Shown here: positions 56,996 to 64,000 of the stretch, piece by piece
Layout: every line of letters starts with the position of its first letter
Position numbering within the stretch: position 1 is the first letter of the stretch
Origin: Cladosporium sp. IMV 00045
Taxonomy: Eukaryota; Ascomycota; Dothideomycetes; Cladosporiales; Cladosporiaceae
Direction: 5' to 3'
NCBI GenBank assembly: GCA_001931905.2
Contig: MSJI02000297.1
Coordinates: 1 to 64,000 of the forward strand
Length of the DNA: 64,000 nt
The notes under the pieces: generated by a model
The model's input: only the letters and a program-made list of their open reading frames with translations
Database searches by the model: none
Told to the model about the DNA's origin: nothing
Translations under genes and position numbers: made by a program

Positions 56996-57478
56996 TCAAA
57001 CCGCACCAATATCGCTCAACCCCTCAATCATGGTATACATCTTCTCTATCTTGCCGGTCGTATAGTTGACCAACATGATATCGTTGCCACGCACAGCCGA
57101 AGGCTTCCCATCAGGCCCAAACTCCCACTCCATTGTCACCATTTCGTGGTTTACCCAAACCTTCCCAACAGGTCGAAAGCTGTAGTCCGGGTTTTTCTCG
57201 AGCAGTTTCGTGATAATCACGTCCACGGCTTCGAGGCCACTGACGACCTCGCCGGGCTCGCTGAACGTGATGTTCGCGTCGTAGGTCTCTTTCATCTGCT
57301 GGAGCCGTTTGGAAGGATCCCGCTCGTTGAAGATTCCGAGCAAGTTTTGCTTTGCGAGCGTCATCGCGACTTCTTGGGAGGCTGTGACCATGGCGGAAGA
57401 AGTTTTGAATTGAATGGCGCACCAGTTGTGAAACCTCTTCGTTTGAACGGTGGCTTTTGCTGACCGATAGAATTGCAT
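56996..57478 (-). CDS. NTF2/SnoaL-like fold protein
   Basis: A 160-residue single-exon protein of the SnoaL/NTF2-like superfamily. The body reads as the usual alpha+beta cone: LAKQNLLGIFNERDPSKRLQ, TYDANITFSEPGEVVSG, GLEAVDVIITKLLEKNPDY, VNHEMVTMEWEFGPDGKP, GNDIMLVNYTTGKIEKMYTM. Many such small proteins are of unknown function, others are isomerases, dehydratases or polyketide cyclases. The first 29 residues are basic and Ser/Thr/Phe-rich (RSAKATVQTKRFHNW) and could be a mitochondrial presequence; otherwise translation could start at Met 57391 (MVTASQEV), which has a better start context. It lies in the same direction as the transketolase gene, 0.76 kb upstream. Confidence 0.75.
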   Translation of the reverse strand: MQFYRSAKATVQTKRFHNWCAIQFKTSSAMVTASQEVAMTLAKQNLLGIFNERDPSKRLQQMKETYDANITFSEPGEVVSGLEAVDVIITKLLEKNPDYSFRPVGKVWVNHEMVTMEWEFGPDGKPSAVRGNDIMLVNYTTGKIEKMYTMIEGLSDIGAV

Positions 57479-58381
57479 CTTGAGTTAACAGAGATATTAA
57501 AGGCTCTTAAAGAGCATCTTCAACGATTGCAAGAATCTGCAAGCAGCTGCAGCTATAGCGCCAAACAACAGCTTGAAAGAGGGGATGTGATATGTGACCC
57601 TGTTAGAACCAATGATCATCTTGCTAAGCTAAGCCAAAGATACCGTAAGCGTTGACAAAGGATCCGATATCTACCCTAGCCGGCAGCATCGAAGATGAGA
57701 CGATTGAGAAGTTGGGTGAGCTGCTTCTATGATTTGTTCGCTTGAGGTCGATTATGTGTCTTGATGAAGGACGAAAGCCTTATCGCCGAATGAAGCCTTC
57801 GTGATGTCTGCTTCTGCAGCTTGGTAGTTTCTTGACTACTAGCCTAGACATTACGACATTACTTGGTGAGATCTTCGCGACCTAGACCAGGTCTCTCTCA
57901 ACAGAGAAACGTGATGAAAGTCACGGACATTATTGCCCTTGATAAGTGAGTATGAAGACGCATCTCGATCGGGCTGCCAAGAATGCGCAGATCCGTAGAT
58001 AAGACAGCTCGCGGTTACAAGCAAGCCTTTGTCGAGCCATGATGCTGTACTCTTGAACAGGTGACATGGCAGGCGAAATTCTTTAGAGCATACCAACTGA
58101 GGCCTCGTGGCGTTGTATTACTGATGGCGATGGAAGTGAAGGTGAATGTGGTGGAAACCTGAGGAAGAAATCAGGCTGACAAAACCTCGGGCGCTCGGCT
58201 TCACCCGCACCGATCTCTCGAGCACAACCTCTCGCGTCGCGAACATCTCCAGAGAGCAAGTGAAGCTATTGCGAGATCGCTCACAACTTGATCTCGACAT
58301 CACTTCTTGAGGCGCACATCACAATTCCACAGCCATATCAATACCGCGCCCTCATAATCAAACCTTCGACAACCCGACGCC
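57479..58381. promoter_or_regulatory. divergent promoter region, NTF2-like gene / U2AF35
   Basis: About 900 bp between two start codons; no gene seen. Confidence 0.5.
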
Positions 58382-59011
58382 ATGGCCAACTACCTCGCCT
58401 CCATTTTCGGCACGGAACAGGACAAGGTCAACTGCTCATTCTACTACAAAATCGGCGCCTGCCGCCACGGCGACCGCTGCTCGCGCAAACACGTCAAGCC
58501 CTCCTACAGTCAGACGATCCTCCTGCCCAACCTCTACCAAAACCCCGCCTACGATGGCAAGTCACGCATGACGCCCGCGCAGCTGCAAAACCACTTCGAC
58601 GCCTTCTACGAGGACTTCTGGTGCGAGATGTGCAAGTTCGGCGAGATCGAAGAGGTGGTGGTGTGCGACAACAACAACGACCACCTGATCGGCAATGTGT
58701 ACGCGCGGTTCAAGTACGAGGACTCCGCGCAGGCCGCGAGCGAGAGCTTGAACAGCAGGTGGTACGCGGGTCGGCCGATCTACGCAGAGCTCAGCCCCGT
58801 GACGGATTTCCGCGAGGCTTGCTGCAGACTCAATAGTGGTGAGGGATGCGTGCGCGGCGGATTCTGCAATTTCATCCATCGCAAGGAGCCTTCGCCGGAG
58901 CTGGACAGGGAGCTGGAATTGGCGACTAAGAAATGGCTGCGCGAGCGTGGTAGAGACGAGCGCAGTGTGAGCAGGAGCCCGAGTCCTGAGCCGACCAGAC
59001 CAAGGTACTAA
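58382..59011 (+). CDS. U2AF1: U2 snRNP auxiliary factor small subunit (U2AF35)
   Basis: A 209-residue splicing factor that recognises the 3' splice-site AG and pairs with the large U2AF subunit. It starts MANYLASIFGTEQDKVNCSF as in U2AF35 across eukaryotes. First CCCH finger: C18-X8-C27-X5-C33-X3-H37. The central U2AF-homology motif follows (YEDFWCEMCKFGEIEEVVV, HLIGNVYARFKYEDSA). The second finger, near residues 148-165, is C-X7-C-X5-C-X3-H (CRLNSGEGCVRGGFCNFIH). The C-terminus has a short RS-like tail (RSVSRSPSPEP). Single exon, full length. Confidence 0.96.
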   Translation: MANYLASIFGTEQDKVNCSFYYKIGACRHGDRCSRKHVKPSYSQTILLPNLYQNPAYDGKSRMTPAQLQNHFDAFYEDFWCEMCKFGEIEEVVVCDNNNDHLIGNVYARFKYEDSAQAASESLNSRWYAGRPIYAELSPVTDFREACCRLNSGEGCVRGGFCNFIHRKEPSPELDRELELATKKWLRERGRDERSVSRSPSPEPTRPRY

Positions 59012-59667
59012 GCGTGTTGGACTGGTTGCTCGATATAAAAATTCCTGCAGCGCTGCATTCCCCAACTTGACGCAATAACCCCAAACATGCCACAGGGTTG
59101 CGGCGAGTGTTTGACGAGATTGGTACTCAGCATCTCAAAAAATGAGGAAAAACACCTGTTTGGAGCATGTCCTTTATGGGACAAGCTGTGGGCGGATCAA
59201 GCAGGGAAATGATGGAAAATACCGAATCTTGACTGTGACTTCTACGTGAGCACAGCGCGGGTTGAATATGCTGGAAGGGAGGCTTCAGGGTACCGAATCG
59301 GACCCGAGAAGAAGCAAGCGATACCCAGCACATACGTGAGATTTTTTCTAGCGAGGCGTACGGGTTTAACGGAGATTGTACATTAGAAACTGAGAAAGAT
59401 TTCAACAGAGAGAAGTTCAAATTACACTGCTAAGAGAAAATCGTATTCGTTCCCCAAATAGCTGCCATTCTGCAGGCTTCCCGTACCCGCCCCGAATCAT
59501 GGTATCATAGAATCTATACATAAAAAAAAGCAAAACCACCCTCCGATTTCCCCAGGAAGCTCGGCTCCAATCAAGCCCAGCCCTGTCTGGTGAGGGTAAC
59601 GAGAACGGAAAAGAAAAGAAAGAAAAAGAAAAAGAAAAACCAAAAACAAAAACCAACCTCTCAGCGA
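59012..59667. other. intergenic between convergent genes
   Basis: 3' flanks of U2AF35 (+) and the small membrane protein (-). An A/G-rich tract at about 59610-59660 is the only notable feature. Confidence 0.5.
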
Positions 59668-60010
59668 TCACGAGCTCTGCACCATATCGCCACCACTATG
59701 GCCAATATTGCTCAGCACGCCGCTCTCCACCAGCCAGATGATCACGGCCACAACACCCGCCACGACGATGAGGAAGACGATCCAAAACGCCCAGCAGACT
59801 TTGGCGCGGTTTCTTCTTTTGCTGTTCTGGCGGGCGAGCCAGGAGTCGCTGTTGGAAGTGTGTGTTAGCATGCTGGAAACTGAGTGCTTGGGAGGTAGGG
59901 AAGTTTTAAAAAACGCACTCGTCTTTCAATTGCTTCTCGCCCTTCTCCTCGTCCATGTGCACGGCGACGGAGAAGCGTTTCCAAAACGCCGGATCGCGGA
60001 CGCCGGCCAT
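59668..60010 (-). CDS. small tail-anchored membrane protein, conserved fungal type
   Basis: A 90-residue protein from two exons (60010-59919, 59848-59668; 70-nt intron with GTGCGT, GCTAAC and ACAG). The N-terminal half is hydrophilic (MAGVRDPAFWKRFSVAVHMD), followed by a basic stretch WLARQNSKRRNRAK and one strong membrane helix (about residues 57-77: CWAFWIVFLIVVAGVVAVIIW) and a ~15-residue tail. The layout fits a tail-anchored ER or vesicle protein. I recognise the MAGVRDPAFWKRFS start from uncharacterised proteins of filamentous ascomycetes, but no function is known to me. Confidence 0.72.
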
Positions 60011-61023
60011 TGTGGTTGATGTGGATTTTGTATTCTGGAGCTGTATTGCAAGAAGTGTATGCGATTTATCGTCGCGGTATAGATGCGCCGATCGTTGCCG
60101 TGGTCCGGAAGTGTCAACAGGTGATCTGCAAGGAGGTCCCACAAGGCAGAGAGAGGATGTTGATCGTATATGGGGCCTTTTCCGCGCAGGCGGGCTTTGG
60201 AATGCTTGGGCTCTGGTGGGTGTAGGGCTGGCGCGCGGGGTGCGAACTCGTGATCTCGAATGTTCTATTTGGAAGGAATGCTGGAATGCGAAATGAGCGA
60301 CTTGGTTGGGTGTGAAGGAGTGGCGTGTGGAAGGTGCGAGGGAAGGAACGTGATAGAACAGCTTCTTCTGCACTGCAGTGGAGGATGTATGGAGATACAG
60401 GAATATCAACACGAGACCGAACGAAGAAGACAGAACAGAGCAGACCTATCGGGAGACAGGCCTGGACTCAACCGTCGCCCTCAACGCTAGCTTCTTCTAT
60501 TCATGAATCGAATCCCAATGCAACGGCCAATTCGATAGCCGTTTTCGTTTGTAGCCAAACGTAGATAAGACTGGGCCAATTTCATGTAGACGATGTAGCT
60601 TGTTACGCTAAGGGAATATCAACGTTTCCTATTGGATACGCTGCATCGAGACGGAGATTTGGGCGCGCTTAGTTCGGCTTGATCCTAGCTTGTGAAGATG
60701 GCCTTTGCGGGTCTGTTTGTTGAAGATGCACACTCCAGGGGAGAGCCTGCGACCATATATCTTTGCGGAAACTGTCCATTGAAGGAAACTGATCTTGGCT
60801 GTGTCGCAATGCGACTTGGACTTCAAGCGTGGTGTTTGGAGACAGGGATATCCTCATTGTAAACAATATATAGGTAGTCAACGCTTAATGCTTGTCGCAC
60901 ATCCTAATTCCTACCAACGCCTTCGCTAAACCGTCAAATGTGGCATATATATGCAGCGCACGTGGATGCCAACGTCCCGTTTCAGGTGTGCCAGAGACAT
61001 CACACCGTCACCTCCGCCGCTCC
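60011..61023. other. intergenic, no gene seen
   Basis: 1 kb with the promoter of the small membrane protein and the 3' flank of the Rpc34 gene. The frame upstream of 60010 stays open for over 100 codons but lacks protein-like features. Confidence 0.5.
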
Positions 61024-62124
61024 TCATGCCTTGAGCCACTGATCGAAGTAAACGCAGTTTCCCGCGTTGATCGGTCCGCCAGGAGCGCAGAGGTCGAAGA
61101 CGGGACATCTTCCACAGGGTGCTTCTGTGAGACCGTTGCCGACAATGTCCTCGATATTGTCCCCATCATAGGAGCCAGGAGGCCTGAATTTTACTCCAAG
61201 CACTGTGCGGAAGCCGTTGCCGACTTTCTCTAGTTTCTCGTCCCAAACAAGCACATTGAGAATCTCCTGCACCTCGCGAATGGTGATAGAAGCAGCCTTT
61301 GATTCTCGAATAGCGTTCGAGTTGGTGATGAAATTGTGAATGCTGTCCGCAGTCGGATAGCCGCGACTTCCGGCCGGGAAAGCAACCTGCGTGATCACAG
61401 GCTCAGGCTGTGTGTTGCGCTTCTTCTGAGGCGTCGCATCGTCGCCGCCGGTCGAGTTGCGCTTTCGCTTGCTGCCGCTTCTTTCACTGCTTTCCGCATC
61501 CACGTTCACGGGAGAAGCGTCGCGCTCATGCCTAGGTTTTGAAGGCTTGACTTCCACCCAGCTCTGACTGCGCACGTGGAAGACAATCAAATTCCCCAGC
61601 TCCTCCACCAGTCCCTCGTCAAGGTCGCCTGAGTCGAAGAAACTACCTCCGGTGACGTCCTCGGCGGGCGCAAGGTGGAAAAGCATGTAGATGCGCTGCG
61701 CGGGCGACTTGACGCTCTTGATGCTCTTAATCAGCTGGCTTGACTCCAGCTTCTTTATGATCTTGTTGACATTTCCCGGCGCAACGCCCGTATTCTGCTT
61801 CAGCCTCTTCAGCCATATTCCCGTGGTCTCGGAGTTCTCAATCGCCTCGTAGATAAGTCGCTCGTCGTTTTCCAAGCTAGAAAGGGAGGCTGCGACCTCT
61901 TTCGACCGGGGAGACCAGTAAAGAGTGCGCTCTGCTTTGAGAGTGCGGAACAGCTGATGTTGCACGAGCTCCTGGACGATCCTGATAAGTTCGCCAGGCT
62001 CCTGAATACCGCTGAGCTTCATAAGCTCCTGCTGCGCATAGGACTTGACGCCCTCGGACGAGCTCTTTGCGCTGGCAAAGGTCACATCGTGGAGGTTGGC
62101 TGCCTCGGGGGAGAGTTTCGACAT
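61024..62124 (-). CDS. RPC34: RNA polymerase III subunit Rpc34 (RPC6)
   Basis: A 366-residue subunit of the Rpc31-Rpc34-Rpc82 subcomplex that links Pol III to TFIIIB at tRNA and 5S genes. Tandem winged-helix regions fill the N-terminal half (YAQQELMKLSGIQEPGEL, LKAERTLYWSPR, ERLIYEAIENSETTGIWLKR, GVAPGNVNKIIKKLESSQLI). The C-terminus carries the cysteine set C337-X2-C340-X5-C346-X10-C357 that in human RPC6 and archaeal homologues holds a [4Fe-4S] cluster. A disordered Ser/Lys-rich insert lies at about residues 198-236. Single exon, ATG at 62124. Confidence 0.93.
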   Translation of the reverse strand: MSKLSPEAANLHDVTFASAKSSSEGVKSYAQQELMKLSGIQEPGELIRIVQELVQHQLFRTLKAERTLYWSPRSKEVAASLSSLENDERLIYEAIENSETTGIWLKRLKQNTGVAPGNVNKIIKKLESSQLIKSIKSVKSPAQRIYMLFHLAPAEDVTGGSFFDSGDLDEGLVEELGNLIVFHVRSQSWVEVKPSKPRHERDASPVNVDAESSERSGSKRKRNSTGGDDATPQKKRNTQPEPVITQVAFPAGSRGYPTADSIHNFITNSNAIRESKAASITIREVQEILNVLVWDEKLEKVGNGFRTVLGVKFRPPGSYDGDNIEDIVGNGLTEAPCGRCPVFDLCAPGGPINAGNCVYFDQWLKA

Positions 62125-62769
62125 GGCGGCGGTAGTTTGCTATGTCGACTTTGTGGGTGTGACTATCGGGGCATTATTTGTATCGGCGGTACTCCTGCCC
62201 AGCGGCAAAGTGAGAGTCGTGTGAGGGTGTTGTTCGTGTTGGTGTTGGTGATAAGATTGGAACTTTCGGCTCAGACAAATCTCACTTCAAAAGTTCCAAC
62301 CCCGCCACGCGCGACTGCCTTGAGTCGGCAGTGCCAAGCCTTCTTGTTGGTCTTCACCAATAGAGCAATCGCACGTCTCGATTAGCTCACATCCAATGTT
62401 TCAACCAGACTGCATGTGAACCAACAGTGCATCACTGTGAGAGCGGCTAAAAGGCTCTGCAAGGCTTGAGCGCGACCGGCATCATCAATTAGACCCCTAA
62501 TGATCAACAATGCTCGCACGAAGAAGAAGCACGACGATGAAGACGTCGAGTCTGATAGATCAAATGGTTGATAAAGAAGTGTAGTCACTAAATAGTCTGG
62601 TTCTGCACACTTGAGAGTGCACTATCGAAGTTATCATCTGGTAATCCACCAGAACGCCACGCTAATTTTCAAAGTTGCACGGCCGAAAAACCAACTACCA
62701 TAAGTCATTCACAATCGTTTTCATCAAGTCTCATCAAGAGCCGGGCCTCTTCGGTACGGACGGTCACTC
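62125..62769. other. intergenic, no gene seen
   Basis: Promoter of Rpc34 and 3' flank of the histidine kinase gene; nothing recognisable. Confidence 0.55.
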
Positions 62770-64000
62770 CTACGTTGACGCGGGAGCCAGCAATTTCCTC
62801 ACTCTCTCCAGCTCCGGCAGGAGTTCCAGCATCCTGAAAGGTTTCGTCACCACACTATCCATGCCAGCCTCCAGTGCCGCAGCCTGCTGCTCCGCTCGCG
62901 CGTGCGCCGTGACAGCCACGACCGGAACATGACCCTTGAGAGAACCCTGAGCCTCCATCTCACGTATTCTGCGAGCGCACGTCAGCCCGTCCATGATTGG
63001 CATTTCGACGTCCATCAGCACCACGTCGAGCGGTTTCCCATGTGCTGGATCAGCGAAGCGGGTCTTTCGGATATACTCCAGAGCTTCGTGGCCGTGGTTT
63101 GCGACTGAGACCACGTAACCTGCCCGTTCTAGCTGTTTCGACATGACCTTCTGATTGACGAGGTTATCTTCCACCACGAGAAGATGAAGCTCTGTTGTGG
63201 CGAGATCGCTGAGCTCGCTGGCTTTGCGGGCTGCAAACTCGGAGGTGACGTGACTCTGAGATTCCTCCTCTACCGTCGCCGCACCTGTCAGAATAGAAGC
63301 TTTCGAGCGCTTGCGCGCAGTCGGGTCTGCTGTGTTCATGAAGTTCTTGCGAGCGCCTTTCGGCATGGGCGCGCTGCATCGATGTGCCCGGACATAGAAA
63401 GCAAAGGTTGATCCTACACCCGCTTCGGATGCAACGCCGATTTGACCGCCTTGTCTACTAGCAAGCTCGCGACTGATCTGTTCGAAGACGTTAGTGAGCT
63501 TTTCTCTTATATCATTGGTTGATTCCACTCACGAATAGCCCCAGACCACTGCCTCCATATTTGATGTAGGTCTTCGGGGAGGCTTGCATGAAGCGCTGGA
63601 AAAGGTGCTTCATCTCATCACTCGTGATGCCACGGCCGGTGTCTTTGACCGAAACCGTGAGGTAGATTTCCTCATCTGACGGAGGCGACATAGGGTCTCT
63701 AGGATTGGGATCAGCCAGGTACTGAAGTCCTTCATTGAAACTTTCTGGCCGGTTGACGCTGGCTCCGACCGAAACCACGATCTTCCGGGTTTCCGAGTTG
63801 GTCGTGAATTTTATCGCGTTGGTGATCAAGTTGATAAGGATTTGCAGCAGCCGGCTCGGATCTAAACGAATCCAGTCTATGTTTAGTGTTTGGTAAGTGG
63901 GCAGGAGCTCGTATTCTAGTTTGATGTCGGGCTTAAGCAGTTCGCTGTCGAACATCTTCAGTGCTTGCTTGATGGTCTCCACAGGCTGAACTTCCACAGG
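62770..64000 (-). CDS. hybrid histidine kinase, 3' part only
   Basis: The C-terminal part of a two-component hybrid sensor kinase; the gene continues past the right edge. Exons seen: from the edge to 63533, and 63477-62770, joined over a 55-nt intron (GTGAGT, CACTAAC, ACAG, phase 0). The first exon holds the HATPase_c domain: N box NLITNAIKFT, G1 box VKDTGRGI, F box LFQRFMQAS and G2 box GGSGLGLF. The second begins ISRELASRQGGQIGVAS, then GVGSTFAFYV. A receiver domain follows: LVVEDNLVNQKVM (acidic pocket), phospho-acceptor Asp in VVLMDVEMPIMDG, TAHA and VTKPF. The sensor and His-phosphorylation domains lie outside the window, so signal and group cannot be assigned. Such kinases feed the HOG and other stress pathways via Ypd1. 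Confidence 0.9.

Noticed and set aside
1..64000. CRISPR arrays, operons or bacterial-type regulatory sites
   Set aside because: No regularly spaced repeats were seen, and gene structure is eukaryotic throughout.

Overview
The window reads as nuclear DNA of a filamentous ascomycete (Pezizomycotina; a Dothideomycete would fit, but that is inference). Genes are on both strands and carry short introns of about 50-160 nt with GT..AG ends and CTRAY-type branch points. Protein families are fungal: Zn2Cys6 factor, Whi5/Nrm1, Spp1, Bud32, Ser-rich single-pass membrane protein, hybrid histidine kinase. No operons, tRNA, rRNA or CRISPR were seen. Splice junctions given here were read by hand from frame continuity and conserved motifs.

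0-16 kb is gene-poor: a four-exon GT90/CAP10-type membrane glycosyltransferase (599-3757, -), a short Zn2Cys6 protein with a 14-nt micro-exon (5986-6582, -), the RES-complex protein Ist3 (8172-9197, -) and a Ser/Thr-rich membrane protein (12950-15149, +), separated by long stretches without a supportable gene.

16-35.5 kb is dense: Whi5-like G1/S repressor, an unassigned SET-domain methyltransferase, a cytochrome P450, the COMPASS subunit Spp1, a Dfg10-type polyprenol reductase, a Lpl1/Rog1-type lipase, RNA exonuclease Rex3, KEOPS kinase Bud32 and a GNAT acetyltransferase whose 3' end runs into a 20-N assembly gap.

35.7-48.5 kb holds COPII Sec31, a single-RRM protein, a small conserved coiled-coil protein, a Brd8/Bdc1-like bromodomain protein and an MFS sugar transporter. 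48.5-51.4 kb is a gene-poor, partly AT-rich stretch that looks like decayed repeat and coding DNA.

51.4-57.5 kb is the most unusual part: an intronless gene for a HypX/HoxX-type fusion (formyltransferase plus enoyl-CoA hydratase fold), a family best known from bacterial hydrogenase maturation, convergent with a dihydroxyacetone-synthase-type transketolase that carries a one-base frameshift, followed by an NTF2/SnoaL-like protein. Together they suggest a one-carbon (formyl/formaldehyde) locus; this link is inference.

57.5-64 kb returns to core genes: U2AF35, a tail-anchored small membrane protein, RNA polymerase III subunit Rpc34, and the 3' half of a hybrid histidine kinase cut by the right edge.
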